A stretch of DNA of 64,000 bases, taken from NCBI GenBank assembly GCA_030584085.1, contig CP129490.1:3071511-3135510 (forward strand). Direction: 5' to 3'. Below the pieces are notes generated by a model. It was given only the letters and a program-made list of their open reading frames with translations, ran no database searches and had not been told where the DNA came from. A program made the position numbers and the translations under genes. Below, one piece after another: positions 9,080 through 18,246 of the stretch (positions are counted from its first letter, which is position 1; each line of letters starts with the position of its first letter). The stretch is from Melioribacteraceae bacterium. GTDB taxonomy: Bacteria > Bacteroidota > Ignavibacteria > Ignavibacteriales > Melioribacteraceae.

Positions 9080-9457
9080 CTACCTTACTCTTTTTGTGAG
9101 TGAAGATGTTTAAGCAATTTTCTTACCAATCATGCAAATGGAGAATTAATAAAGTAATTTTTACCGTTTTTGTTATAATATTGGTTTTACAAATCAGACG
9201 CAAGAAAATTTTATTAGACCATCAGGAAATTTTCTCAATTATCCGGTAATATTTTCCGGTAAGAATTGCTAAGTTCGATTAAATGCGAATAAAAGAATTA
9301 GCGATTTTATACAGTACATTTAACCGCCGACATTTTTCGGGATTAAACTATTGTTCAGGAATTAAATTTAAGAGAGATGGTTTTAAATAATGATTAGAAG
9401 TAAAACCAATAGAGAGTTTCACCGCAGACGTAAAGTCTGCGGCTACTTAAAAACAAC
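9080..9457. other. 378-nt intergenic region upstream of the pilins
   Basis: No convincing ORF. It must hold the minus-strand promoter for the pilin/pilus operon, but no clear -24/-12 or TTTG/TAnnTTTG promoter was recognised. A direct repeat of CCGGTAA occurs at about 9241-9261 (two copies, 13-nt period), roughly 165 nt upstream of the first pilin. The part at 9324-9446 holds an inverted pair of REP-like sequences, annotated separately. Confidence 0.5.
9324..9446. repeat. Inverted REP-like pair (GTAG hairpin family)
   Basis: At 9422-9446, read on the minus strand, GTAG is followed by stem CCGCAGAC, a 5-nt loop and GTCTGCGG. At 9324-9340 on the plus strand is a degenerate partner, CCGCCGACATTT then TCGG. 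GTAG beside an imperfect hairpin is the signature of REP sequences served by RAYT proteins. The same hairpin, with GTAT, recurs at 15221-15245. It lies just downstream of the aspS stop, so it may also act as an mRNA 3' end. Confidence 0.6.
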
Positions 9458-11224
9458 TTATCTTAATTTGATATGGAGTTCTTTAAGCTGATGTTCATCA
9501 ACCGGTGATGGTGAATTATCCATCAGAGAAGTTGCACTTGCTGTTTTTGGAAACGCCATCACATCTCGAATTGAAGTTTCATTTGCGAGAAGCATCACTA
9601 ATCTGTCAAATCCAAATGCAATTCCACCATGAGGTGGTGCGCCATATTTAAAAGCTCCCATCAAGAATCCGAATTTTTCATTTGCTTCCTCTTCGGAAAT
9701 TCCGAGTGCTTTGAACATAGCAGCTTGAAGATCGGCATTGTGAATTCTGATACTGCCACCGGCGACCTCATTTCCGTTGAGAACTAAATCGTAAGCTCTG
9801 GCTCTAACATCACCGGGATTACTTTTTAGTTTTTCAACATCATCCAAAACGGGCGATGTAAAAGGATGATGCATTGCATAATATCTTTGTGAATCTTCAT
9901 CCCATTCGAACAATGGAAATTCGGTAACCCATAGAAGTTTCCAAACTTCTTCGTTTGGAATTAGATCGAGACGTTTTGCCATTTCTAATCTTAGCGCACC
10001 CATTTGCGAAAGTGTTTTCAATTTTTTACCGGAGAGAATAAATATTAAATCACCCGGTTCAGCTTTCAATGCAGAAATTATATTTTGTTTCTCTTCGTCA
10101 GTAAAGAATTTTGCAACCGGAGCTTCTAATCCATCTTCTTTAACCCTCATCCATATTAAACCACCGGCTCCAAGTTTTTTAACGAAATCAGTTAATACAT
10201 CTAGTTGATTTCTTGTATATTCTCCGCATCCTTTTGCAAGTAATCCAGTTATAATACCATTGTTTTCTAAGGCATCATGAAAAACTCTGAACTCGGAATT
10301 TTTGAAAGTTTCATTCAACGTCACCATTTCTAAGTCAAAACGTAGATCAGGCTTATCGCTTCCATATTTTTCCATCGCTTCGTTGAATGATAATCTTGGT
10401 ATTGGTGTTTCCAGATCATAATCTTTTACTTCTTTTAATAACTTCTTCATCAATCCTTCTACAACTTCGAATATGTCCTCTGTATCAACGAATGACATTT
10501 CAACGTCTATCTGTGTAAATTCTGGTTGACGATCAGCACGTAAATCTTCATCACGGAAGCATTTTACAATTTGAAAATATCTATCAAATCCGGAAACCAT
10601 CAGCAATTGTTTATATGTTTGCGGTGATTGCGGAAGTGCATAAAATTTTCCTTTGTGTACTCTGCTGGGAACGAGAAAATCTCTTGCACCTTCCGGGGTA
10701 CTCTTCATTAGAATTGGTGTCTCGACTTCAACAAAATTTTGTTCGTCGAAATATTTGCGAACACTTTGATACATTCGGTGCCGCAATAGAATATTACTTT
10801 GCATTGATTCGCGTCTTAAATCTAAGTATCGATATTTTAAGCGCAGATCTTCGTTAACATCAACTTTTTCTTTTATCGGAAACGGAGGTGTTTCAGCTTT
10901 ATTGAGAATAATTAATTTGTCAACCATAACATCAACATGACCGGTTGGTAATTTTGGATTATCGGTTTCCGGCGGACGTTTTCTTACTTTACCTTCAATT
11001 GAAATTACAAATTCACTTCTCAATTGAGATGCAAGTTCGTGAGTTTCTTCGTTATATGTCGGTTCGAACACAACTTGTGTAATTCCGTAACGGTCACGCA
11101 AATCAATGAAAATTACACCGCCTAAATCTCTTCTATTATCAACCCAACCATTAAGTACAACATGTTGATCGATGTTTTCCTGACGCAATTCACCGCAAGT
11201 ATGTGTTCTTTTGTTAAACTTCAT
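9458..11224 (-). CDS. aspS: Aspartyl-tRNA synthetase
   Basis: Charges tRNA-Asp in the cytoplasm. The 588-residue length matches bacterial AspRS. An N-terminal OB-fold anticodon domain (about 1-110) is followed by a class II core. Motif 2 is FRDEDLRADRQPEFTQIDVE (about 217-237) and motif 3 is GIAFGFDRLVMLL near the C-terminus. The bacterial GAD insertion lies in between (about 280-420), with MHHPFTSP after it. Whether it also charges tRNA-Asn cannot be read from this window. It is divergent from pdxB across a 91-nt gap and stands alone on its strand. Confidence 0.97.
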   Translation of the reverse strand: MKFNKRTHTCGELRQENIDQHVVLNGWVDNRRDLGGVIFIDLRDRYGITQVVFEPTYNEETHELASQLRSEFVISIEGKVRKRPPETDNPKLPTGHVDVMVDKLIILNKAETPPFPIKEKVDVNEDLRLKYRYLDLRRESMQSNILLRHRMYQSVRKYFDEQNFVEVETPILMKSTPEGARDFLVPSRVHKGKFYALPQSPQTYKQLLMVSGFDRYFQIVKCFRDEDLRADRQPEFTQIDVEMSFVDTEDIFEVVEGLMKKLLKEVKDYDLETPIPRLSFNEAMEKYGSDKPDLRFDLEMVTLNETFKNSEFRVFHDALENNGIITGLLAKGCGEYTRNQLDVLTDFVKKLGAGGLIWMRVKEDGLEAPVAKFFTDEEKQNIISALKAEPGDLIFILSGKKLKTLSQMGALRLEMAKRLDLIPNEEVWKLLWVTEFPLFEWDEDSQRYYAMHHPFTSPVLDDVEKLKSNPGDVRARAYDLVLNGNEVAGGSIRIHNADLQAAMFKALGISEEEANEKFGFLMGAFKYGAPPHGGIAFGFDRLVMLLANETSIRDVMAFPKTASATSLMDNSPSPVDEHQLKELHIKLR

Positions 11225-11315
11225 CTTTTACTCCAATGCTGAAAAATTAGCTTCAAAAATAATTAAATAAGAATGCTCATACAAATTAGATCGCATTTTA
11301 TTTATTTTGGTAACC

Positions 11316-12452
11316 ATGAAAATAGTTGTGGATGAAAATATCGAATTCTGTAAAGAAGCTTTTGAACAATTCGGGGAAGTTTCTTTAACTCACGGACGCA
11401 AGATAACAAATCAACTACTTAAAGATGCATCAATTCTTATTGTGCGATCAATTACTAATGTTAATAAAGAATTATTAAATGGGACGAATGTAAAATTTGT
11501 AGGGACTACTACAATAGGAACCGATCATCTAGATAAGGATTATTTAGAAGAAGCCAATATTAAATTCGCAAGCGCACCTGGATGCAATTCCTTCGCAGTT
11601 ACCGAATATGTTTTAACGACTTTAGCTTATCTTGCAAATCTTCATGATTTCAAGCTCAAGAAAAAGTCAATTGGAATAATCGGTTACGGGAATATCGGGA
11701 AGAAGTTAACTTATTCGGCTAAAGCAATCGGAATGAAAGTATTAGTTAACGATCCACCTTTACTAAGAGAAAATTTTGATTATGATTTTGCTGCACTGGA
11801 AGATGTTCTACAATGCGATATAATTACTTTCCATGTGCCCATGAACAAGACGGGAATTGATAAGACTTTCCATTTACTTGATCATGAAAAAATTAACGGA
11901 TTAAAACCCGGGACAATAGTCATCAACACTTCACGCGGTGGAGTTGTTGATAATAAAGCATTGTTGGACAGAATTGAAAACAAGAATGATATTATTTCAG
12001 TTCTCGACGTTTGGGAAAGCGAACCATTATTGAATCAAAAATTATTGCAACAAGTATTTATCGGGACACCACATATTGCCGGATATTCTTATGAAGGTAA
12101 AGTAAACGGAACAACAATGATTTATAATGAACTTTGTAATTTCTTGAATCAAGAAAAAATGTGGAAACCAAAATTAAAGGAAGTCGAGAATTCCAAGTTA
12201 TTTATTGATAAATCGGATGGCATTGAAAATCTACTTTTCGGAATAACAAAACAAATATATGATATTCAAAAAGATTCAGAATTGCTAAAAGAATTGACCG
12301 AGATTGATAAATCCAAACTAGCCGAAAATTTTGATAAACTTCGCAAGAATTATAATCTAAGACGAGAATTCAATAATTATTTTATTCCTTCTGAAAATCT
12401 TACCCCGAATCAAAAAGACATTTTAGAAAAGCTGCGATTCAATCTAGCGTAA
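11316..12452 (+). CDS. pdxB: Erythronate-4-phosphate dehydrogenase
   Basis: Oxidises 4-phosphoerythronate in the DXP-dependent route to pyridoxal phosphate. The product of 378 residues follows E. coli PdxB closely: KIVVDENIEF at the start, IVRSITNVN, APGCNSFAVTEYV, the NAD-binding GIIGYGNIGKKL, NTSRGGVVDN with the catalytic Arg, DVWESEP with Glu and GTPHIAGYSYEGK with the catalytic His. The PdxB-specific dimerisation domain ends with FDKLRKNYNLRREF. A TTG at 11307 would add three residues, but the ATG at 11316 gives the canonical N-terminus. No other pdx genes are nearby. Confidence 0.93.
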   Translation: MKIVVDENIEFCKEAFEQFGEVSLTHGRKITNQLLKDASILIVRSITNVNKELLNGTNVKFVGTTTIGTDHLDKDYLEEANIKFASAPGCNSFAVTEYVLTTLAYLANLHDFKLKKKSIGIIGYGNIGKKLTYSAKAIGMKVLVNDPPLLRENFDYDFAALEDVLQCDIITFHVPMNKTGIDKTFHLLDHEKINGLKPGTIVINTSRGGVVDNKALLDRIENKNDIISVLDVWESEPLLNQKLLQQVFIGTPHIAGYSYEGKVNGTTMIYNELCNFLNQEKMWKPKLKEVENSKLFIDKSDGIENLLFGITKQIYDIQKDSELLKELTEIDKSKLAENFDKLRKNYNLRREFNNYFIPSENLTPNQKDILEKLRFNLA

Positions 12453-12505
12453 ACTTTCACGACTTCAGAGCAGAGATTTGATGAATCAAATCTATACAAA
12501 ATTAA

Positions 12506-12537
12506 TTTGCTTTTTATTTTTGCTCACCTTATATTTT
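12506..12537 (+). promoter_or_regulatory. Putative Bacteroidota-type promoter for lrp-glnA
   Basis: TTTG at 12506-12509 and TATATTTT at 12530-12537 are separated by 20 nt. This is close to the TTTG-N19-TAnnTTTG pattern known for Bacteroidota primary sigma factor. The -7 box lies 41 nt upstream of the lrp ATG, inside the 126-nt gap after pdxB. It is a match by eye only. Confidence 0.35.
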
Positions 12538-12578
12538 CAGCCATTATTTATAATTTTCCTTAATAATTAAGGTTGATT

Positions 12579-13025
12579 ATGCTTGACGCCGTAGATATTA
12601 AGATTCTCAACATGCTCCAAGAAAACGGAAGAACTAAGAGAAGTGAGCTTGCGGAAGCAGTAGGATTATCACTCCCTTCATTGAGTGATAGACTTAAAAA
12701 ACTTGAAGATCATAAAATTATAGAAGGTTATTACACAAAAATCGATCGCAAATCTTTCGGATTTGATTTGATGGCTTTTATTCTTGTTGTAATGGATTCC
12801 TCAAAAAATTATGAAAAACTTTCAGATAAAGTTTTGAAGACACCGGAAATTTTAGAATGTCATTCAATTCTTGGCGAAGGTTCACACATTATGAAAGCAC
12901 TTGTTAAAGACACAGAATCGCTCGAAAAATTATTGAGCCAAATTCAATCATGGCCTGGTGTTACAAGAACAATCACAAGTTTTGTTTTATCGACAATTAA
13001 AGAAACAACAAAAATCAATATATAG
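12579..13025 (+). CDS. Lrp/AsnC-family transcriptional regulator
   Basis: A 148-residue feast/famine regulator. The N-terminal helix-turn-helix ([42 protein letters not shown], split by eye into HTH helices at about 16-40) is followed by an alpha/beta RAM effector domain (about 65-148). It lies eight bases upstream of glnA, whose ribosome site overlaps its stop codon. A role in controlling glutamine synthetase in response to an amino acid is therefore likely, but the ligand cannot be read from sequence. A TTG at 12573 is an alternative start; the ATG at 12579 was preferred because it begins with the conserved LDxxD. Confidence 0.88.
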   Translation: MLDAVDIKILNMLQENGRTKRSELAEAVGLSLPSLSDRLKKLEDHKIIEGYYTKIDRKSFGFDLMAFILVVMDSSKNYEKLSDKVLKTPEILECHSILGEGSHIMKALVKDTESLEKLLSQIQSWPGVTRTITSFVLSTIKETTKINI

Positions 13026-13033
13026 GAGCATTT

Positions 13034-14458
13034 ATGGGAAACAAAGATGATATTAAAAAAGTCCTTAGTACAGTTAAGGAAAAGAATATAGAGTTCATTG
13101 ATTTTAAGTTTATGGATTTCCCCGGTCAATGGCAGCATTTCACTGTTCCGGTTTCACAATTTAGTGAAGATTCATTTGAAGATGGATATGGATTTGACGG
13201 TTCTTCAATTCGCGGTTGGAAAGTCATTAACGAAAGTGATATGCTGATCATTCCTGATCCAACAACAATGTTCCTTGATGAATTTATTGAAGCTCCTACA
13301 CTAAGTTTAATTTGCGATGTTTATGAACCTTCTACAAAAGAAAAGTATTCAAGATGTCCGCGTAACATTGCACAAAAAGCCGAAGCATATTTAAAATCTA
13401 CTGGATTAGCTGATACGGTTTATTATGGACCCGAAGCTGAGTTTTTTGTTTTTGATGATGTTCGTTTCGAATCAAATCCTAACAGTTCTTTTTATATGGT
13501 TGATTCAGTTGAAGGTAGATGGAATTCAGGTCGTGATGAAGGTCCGAACCTAGCTTACAAACCAAGATATAAAGAAGGATATTTCCCGGTTCCTCCGACT
13601 GATTCATTAATGGATCTAAGAAATGAAATGGTTTTAGCAATGCAAAGAGCGGGCATTCATGTTGAAGCGCAGCATCACGAAGTTGCATCGGGCGGGCAAT
13701 GTGAAATTGATCTTCGTTTTGAACCGATGATAAAAGCAGCCGATCAATTATTGATGTTCAAATACATTGTAAAAAATACTGCTCGAAAATTCGGTAGAAC
13801 AGTTACATACATGCCGAAACCAATAATGGGAGATAACGGAAGCGGAATGCACGTGCATACATCTCTTTGGAAGGATGGTAAACCATTATTTGCCGGAAAC
13901 GGTTATGCCGGATTAAGTGAAATGGCACTTTACTTTATTGGCGGGTTACTCAAACATGCCGCATCAATTTTAGCATTTACAAATCCAACTACAAACTCAT
14001 ACAAAAGATTAGTCCCGGGTTATGAAGCTCCCGTCAACTTAGCGTACTCACAAAGAAACAGAAGTGCCTCAATCAGAATTCCAATGTATTCAAATTCTCC
14101 AAAATCAAAACGAGTAGAGTTTAGATGTCCTGATCCATCCGGTAATCCATATCTTGGTTTCTCCGCAATATTAATGGCTGGTTTGGATGGAATATTAAAT
14201 AGAATTGATCCCGGTGAACCGCTTGATAAAGATATTTACGATATGCCAGCAGAAGAATTAGCAAATGTTCCATCAACACCTGAATCTTTAAGTGCCGCAT
14301 TACGTGCTCTTGAAGATGATCACGAATACTTATTAAAAGGTGATGTGTTTACCGAAGATGTAATTGAGACATGGATAAAATATAAATTTGAAAAAGAAAT
14401 TAAACCAATGGCTCTTCAACCACATCCATATGAGTTTGGTTTATATTACGATTGTTAG
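13034..14458 (+). CDS. glnA: Glutamine synthetase type I (beta type)
   Basis: Makes glutamine from glutamate, ammonia and ATP. The 474-residue length fits GSI. Visible motifs are [30 protein letters not shown] (metal-binding Glu), [10 protein letters not shown], the ATP-site NGSGMHVH and the C-terminal [25 protein letters not shown] contains the Tyr corresponding to the adenylylation site of GSI-beta enzymes, so covalent regulation by an adenylyltransferase is possible. It is co-transcribed with the upstream Lrp gene (8-nt gap, GGAG ribosome site). An 80-bp palindromic element fills the whole gap between its stop and that of the convergent ppa gene. Confidence 0.96.
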   Translation: MGNKDDIKKVLSTVKEKNIEFIDFKFMDFPGQWQHFTVPVSQFSEDSFEDGYGFDGSSIRGWKVINESDMLIIPDPTTMFLDEFIEAPTLSLICDVYEPSTKEKYSRCPRNIAQKAEAYLKSTGLADTVYYGPEAEFFVFDDVRFESNPNSSFYMVDSVEGRWNSGRDEGPNLAYKPRYKEGYFPVPPTDSLMDLRNEMVLAMQRAGIHVEAQHHEVASGGQCEIDLRFEPMIKAADQLLMFKYIVKNTARKFGRTVTYMPKPIMGDNGSGMHVHTSLWKDGKPLFAGNGYAGLSEMALYFIGGLLKHAASILAFTNPTTNSYKRLVPGYEAPVNLAYSQRNRSASIRIPMYSNSPKSKRVEFRCPDPSGNPYLGFSAILMAGLDGILNRIDPGEPLDKDIYDMPAEELANVPSTPESLSAALRALEDDHEYLLKGDVFTEDVIETWIKYKFEKEIKPMALQPHPYEFGLYYDC

Positions 14459-14465
14459 TATTACA

Positions 14466-14545
14466 AAATCCCCGGGATTTTCGGTTATAATATGATCGAC
14501 ATAAATTTCAGAGTGTCTTTTTTAATGGACAAATCCCGGGGATTT
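14466..14545. repeat. 80-bp REPIN-like element, copy E1
   Basis: Inverted ends AAATCCCCGGGATTT (14466-14480) and AAATCCCGGGGATTT (14531-14545) enclose a 50-nt spacer. The two ends are reverse complements. The ends recur at 55818-55897 and 56530-56610 around a RAYT gene with nearly identical spacing but unrelated spacers. It occupies the convergent glnA/ppa gap and may double as a bidirectional terminator, as a T-run follows. Confidence 0.75.
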
Positions 14546-14547
14546 TT

Positions 14548-15159
14548 TTATTTCATCCAAAATTCTTCTTCATAATCTTTTATTGCCGCTTCTACTACTT
14601 TAAACGCATGTGTAGAATCATAAATTTTTTCAACGTGTGTATGTTTTTCTTCACCCGGGACTTGTTTATAAGTTTCAAAGTAGTGATGCAATCTGTCTTG
14701 AAATGATTTTGGTAAATCGGCGACTTCGTTTACTTCGCTCCAAACATTATCGTTTATAAGTACTGCAATAATTTTATCGTCGGCTTCATCACCGTCAATC
14801 ATTTGAAGTCCACCGACAACCTTTGCACGAAGTATAACTTCCGATTTATTAATCGGGCGTTCACTTATTACACAGATATCTAACGGATCGCCATCAGCAC
14901 GAGCTGATTTCGGTGAAAGTTTATTTACACGTTCACCGCAAAATGTCTGAGGAATAAATCCATACAAAGTCGGCGGAGTTGATGATGTTCTATGCGGTCT
15001 ATCAACACGTAGATAACCCGTTACTTTATCGACTTCGTATTTTACTAAATCGAATGGTGTTATTTCTATATATGCGTTTACTATTTGCGGTGGTTTGGGT
15101 CCGGGATTCAATCCATGCCAAGGATGTGGACGCCAATTAAAGTAACTTTTTTCACTCAT
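14548..15159 (-). CDS. ppa: Inorganic pyrophosphatase, family I
   Basis: Hydrolyses pyrophosphate to phosphate, pulling biosynthetic reactions forward in the cytoplasm. The 203-residue product carries the family I signature: YGFIPQTFCGE, then ARADGDPLDICVISE with the metal-binding aspartates, and EADDKIIAVL. A GGAG ribosome site stands before the ATG at 15159. The gene is monocistronic: its 3' end meets glnA through the E1 element, and a REP-like pair lies in its upstream region. The residue pattern resembles the longer, eukaryote-like branch of the family rather than E. coli Ppa. Confidence 0.93.
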   Translation of the reverse strand: MSEKSYFNWRPHPWHGLNPGPKPPQIVNAYIEITPFDLVKYEVDKVTGYLRVDRPHRTSSTPPTLYGFIPQTFCGERVNKLSPKSARADGDPLDICVISERPINKSEVILRAKVVGGLQMIDGDEADDKIIAVLINDNVWSEVNEVADLPKSFQDRLHHYFETYKQVPGEEKHTHVEKIYDSTHAFKVVEAAIKDYEEEFWMK

Positions 15160-15220
15160 TAATTTTCTCCGTTGTTAGTCGAAAACTAATGAAAATTATC
15201 TGAAATTGTCGGAACTGATT

Positions 15221-15328
15221 GTATCCGCAGACTTTATGTCTGCGGTATTAAAATATACAAGAAATGTTATATTTTTGTGGAATTAGATCTTTCCTTTATA
15301 AAACACGCCGACAAATGTCGGCGGCTAC
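15221..15328. repeat. Inverted REP-like pair (GTAG hairpin family)
   Basis: Plus strand, 15221-15245: GTAT, stem CCGCAGAC, 5-nt loop, GTCTGCGG. Minus strand, 15328-15306: GTAG, then CCGCCGAC, ATTT and GTCGGCG. The first hairpin matches the 9422-9446 copy at all but two positions. Both minus-oriented units are preceded by TAA (TAAGTAG). The pair fills much of the 169-nt gap between ppa and the following secreted-protein gene, whose stop codon abuts the element. Confidence 0.65.
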
Positions 15329-16867
15329 TTATTTTATCACCATCATCTTCTTTGTCTGAGTAAAATCACCGCTTTGCAATCTATAAAAGAAAATTCCGCT
15401 TGGTAGTTCTGACGCATCGAACTCAACTTCATGAGTGCCGACCGGTTTTATTTCATTAACTAAAGTAGCTATTTCGCGACCAAGTATGTCATATACTATT
15501 AAATTTACTTTTGCTGTATTTGCTACTTGATACTTGATTCTGGTGCTTGGGTTAAATGGGTTTGGGTAGTTTTGATATAGAGCAAATTCTGTTGGTGTTT
15601 CTTCATCACGTACCGAGTTTGGATCATCCTTTATTGCAATTAATGTTCTAGTCTGAGACCGGTCAAATGAACTACCGTTTAGCCCAAGGTAAAGTGTTCC
15701 ATCTGATCCGATGGCAGGTGAGCTGTCAAATTCTCTACCTTCCAAATCGTATTTCCAAAGCAGGTTTCCTTCTCTATCCAGTGCGTAAAAATTATTACCA
15801 TCTGTTGAACCCAAATATATATTTCCTTCGGCATCACTTACTAATGGATGATTAATATCAGCGAAAAATACATCTTCGTCAGGATCAAGCTCATATTCCC
15901 AATTTGTTTCACCATTCTGGTTCAAAGAAATAATTAAATTACGATCAATCAATCTTGTAAAAAAAACAATATCCCCATTGAAAAGAATTGTAGGGGCAGA
16001 ATAACTATTATAAACGTAAACTTGAAATTTCCAGTTGATGCTACCAGATTTGTTCAGTGAATATAAATATTGCGGGCTCGGAGAACCTGGGATAGATGCA
16101 TAGAAATAAAGATTATCAGAATTGTCTATCGCTATTTCACCATAATTAGAATTACTAAATCCCATTCTCCAGTTAAGATTGCCTTCCTTATCCGTAGAGT
16201 AAATATAATTTGTTGAGTTTGGTTTATACATAGCGCCGGTATGAAAAAAAAGAGATTCTCCATCGGTAGAAAATGTAACCGGTGATACAATCACTTCACC
16301 AATATCTTTTTGAAGAATTTGCTCTCCCAAATAATTGTAAGCTACTAAAGTATCGCCAATACTACCGTAAACTTCACCATCCTTGCTAATCGAGATATAA
16401 AATATACTCATCACCGGTGTACGCCACTTCAAGTCACCGGACTGAGTCATAGCAAGTAGTTCACCCAAGCCTGTTGTAAAATAAACCGTACCATTGTGGG
16501 CAGCAATTGGTTTAGTTTCATTGTTTATCCAGTCTCCGGTTTCAAATGACCAATTTATTGTACCATCAGAGTTATACGAATAAACTAAATTGCTTTCGCT
16601 TGTATCACTCAATAAGAATGCATGAGTTCCAAAATATAATTTTTCATTATATCCGATTGTTGGTCCCCATAAAATTCCAAGAGGCAAATCGGCTTCCCAA
16701 ATTAGATTTGGTGTTTTCGGTCCAACATATTGCGATCTGCCGGTCGCTTGGGCGTCGCCTCTAAAGGTAGGCCATGGAGAATCCGCCAGTGACGGCCATT
16801 CTATTGTTTCCTGTGGTTGGGCAATGGTTAGACATAAAAACATAAAAATCATGTAAACAATCTTCAT
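15329..16867 (-). CDS. Secreted PQQ-type beta-propeller protein with type IX sorting domain
   Basis: A 512-residue exported protein. It has a signal peptide (1-17, MKIVYMIFMFLCLTIAQ), then PQQ-like propeller blades (repeated L..W.Y/F units such as GTINWSFETG, GDLKWRTPV, GSINWKFQV, GNLLWKYDL). The C-terminal domain of about 85 residues has YPNPFNPSTRI, VYDILGREIATL and FFYRLQSGDFTQTKKMMVIK. That domain is the usual type IX secretion signal in Ignavibacteria-like genomes, so the protein is probably surface-attached or released. Enzyme function is unknown; PQQ-like propellers are often non-enzymatic. Start at the ATG at 16867 with AGGTG upstream; a GTG at 16876 is possible. Confidence 0.85.
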   Translation of the reverse strand: MKIVYMIFMFLCLTIAQPQETIEWPSLADSPWPTFRGDAQATGRSQYVGPKTPNLIWEADLPLGILWGPTIGYNEKLYFGTHAFLLSDTSESNLVYSYNSDGTINWSFETGDWINNETKPIAAHNGTVYFTTGLGELLAMTQSGDLKWRTPVMSIFYISISKDGEVYGSIGDTLVAYNYLGEQILQKDIGEVIVSPVTFSTDGESLFFHTGAMYKPNSTNYIYSTDKEGNLNWRMGFSNSNYGEIAIDNSDNLYFYASIPGSPSPQYLYSLNKSGSINWKFQVYVYNSYSAPTILFNGDIVFFTRLIDRNLIISLNQNGETNWEYELDPDEDVFFADINHPLVSDAEGNIYLGSTDGNNFYALDREGNLLWKYDLEGREFDSSPAIGSDGTLYLGLNGSSFDRSQTRTLIAIKDDPNSVRDEETPTEFALYQNYPNPFNPSTRIKYQVANTAKVNLIVYDILGREIATLVNEIKPVGTHEVEFDASELPSGIFFYRLQSGDFTQTKKMMVIK

Positions 16868-16898
16868 TTTATTCACCTATTATTAAAAGAGTTTTACT

Positions 16899-16924
16899 GG
16901 GCGGTTAATTTAACCGCCCTTTTA
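16899..16924. terminator. Hairpin terminator between the two type IX-secreted genes
   Basis: GGGCGGTTAA (16899-16908) pairs perfectly with TTAACCGCCC (16910-16919), followed by TTTT on the plus strand. It sits between the stop of the 365-residue protein gene (16937) and the start of the next. The T-run is on the plus strand although the flanking genes are minus, so the direction is uncertain. Confidence 0.55.
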
Positions 16925-16936
16925 TTCTTCTTTAAG

Positions 16937-18034
16937 TTACTTAATGAGCAATAGCTTTTTAGCGTTCGTGAAATTACTCGTATTAATTTTATACAAATAA
17001 ACTCCGGCTGGTAAATTACCCGCATCAAATCTTATTGTATATGAGCCTGCCGTTTGTATGGAACTGACCAAATCAGCAACTTCCTCGCCTAGCATATTAA
17101 ATACTTTTATAGAAACAAAATCATTTTTTGCAATTGTGTAATTAATGTTTGTAGATGGATTAAACGGATTTGGATAATTCTGGTGTAATTCATAAGTATG
17201 TTGAGTTTGTTCGTTTCCTGTTTTATAAGCTGCAACCCCTATACTTTTTGTAGCAGTAAAATCTGATTCGGCTGTTCCATTTACAGCAACAATTTTATAA
17301 TAAGCAGTGTTTGGTGAACCAGTAACAAAATCATTATCAGTATAACTAGTTGTATACTTACTAACAGTTTCAATTTTTGAAAAATTACCTGGAGGATTAT
17401 CGCCTGAAACTACACTTCTATAAATTGCATAATTAGTCCAGTAATCTTCTTCGGAAGAATGAGACCACGTAAGATAAGGATGATTGTTGCTTGATGTTAA
17501 ATCGAAACTGTCCGGAGTATAAGGTTCCAGACCTGTTGTTGTATAATCAATGGAAGCGTTTAATCCCCAGATAGTATATGAAGACCCGACTGAAATAGTT
17601 AAAGCTTCGTTCCAGTAAAAATTTCCATTTGCTGTATTGAAGTAAACATCAATATCTGCTGCCGCACTGTATGAACCTGGTAAATCCGAAGTTCGATAAT
17701 CAATGTAAAAGTAGTCGAATGAAAGTCCATCGATTTTAGATGAGCATTTGTATCTTGCTAGGGCTAAATCGTCATCGTATGGTTGTGCTGCATTATAAAA
17801 ATCCCATCCTAATCTGTCATTATACTCAGTATATTTGGTATCACCCAAAAAGGAATTTGAAATCTGATGATTATAATCCCAACATAAGCTGACACGAGAG
17901 AGGGTTATTTCTACTTCTTGAGCATATAAGTTATTACGAATGTGAACTCTAAACTCGGCAGATTCGGAAGCAGAAGTAAAGTGGTTCACCCCCCCCCATA
18001 AAAATATAAATAGAATAAATAGAAGCTTTTTCAT
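16937..18034 (-). CDS. Secreted protein with type IX sorting domain and possible phase-variable G tract
   Basis: A 365-residue exported protein. The signal peptide (about 1-22) is encoded across a run of nine G. A middle region around 175-265 looks like a fibronectin type III or Ig-like module (LTWSHSSEEDYWTNYAIYRS, then TSYTDNDFVTGSPNTAYYKIVAVNG). The C-terminal sorting domain has YPNPFNPSTNINY, VFNMLGEEVADLV and GVYLYKINTSNFTNAKKLLLIK. Residues 25-170 match nothing I recognise. AGGAG precedes the ATG. A single-base change in the G tract would frameshift the signal peptide and silence the gene. Confidence 0.82.
   Translation of the reverse strand: MKKLLFILFIFLWGGVNHFTSASESAEFRVHIRNNLYAQEVEITLSRVSLCWDYNHQISNSFLGDTKYTEYNDRLGWDFYNAAQPYDDDLALARYKCSSKIDGLSFDYFYIDYRTSDLPGSYSAAADIDVYFNTANGNFYWNEALTISVGSSYTIWGLNASIDYTTTGLEPYTPDSFDLTSSNNHPYLTWSHSSEEDYWTNYAIYRSVVSGDNPPGNFSKIETVSKYTTSYTDNDFVTGSPNTAYYKIVAVNGTAESDFTATKSIGVAAYKTGNEQTQHTYELHQNYPNPFNPSTNINYTIAKNDFVSIKVFNMLGEEVADLVSSIQTAGSYTIRFDAGNLPAGVYLYKINTSNFTNAKKLLLIK
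17989..17997 (-). repeat. Nine-G homopolymer in the signal-peptide codons
   Basis: Nine C on the plus strand, nine G on the coding strand, spanning codons for Trp-Gly-Gly-Val. It is about 37 bases into the gene, where slipped-strand mispairing would shut off the whole product. Long G tracts are conspicuous in this AT-rich sequence. Confidence 0.9.
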
Positions 18035-18246
18035 TATTTAACTCCTTAAATTAATATTAAAATTAAACGCCGGCAAATGCAATTTGTGATTTTAATACCT
18101 CAGTGTCAAGTTAAATTTTAATCTCTTTCAATATTTTTTATTTATTTCTCAGTCATTGTTTTAGACTTTATTTAAACTCAGTAGAAATACGTAGAAAAAA
18201 GCCATAAGGTCTTTTAATAAGCGAGCAGGGATTCTCACTTTACAAA

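Noticed and set aside
11911-11925. CCCGGGA in pdxB and similar hits in glnA, ppa and aceE
   Set aside because: These lie within conserved coding sequence without an inverted partner, so they are not REPIN ends.
18062-18090. GCCGGCAAATGCAATTTG resembles a REP unit
   Set aside because: The stem is broken and the GTAG/CTAC flank is missing; at most a decayed copy.
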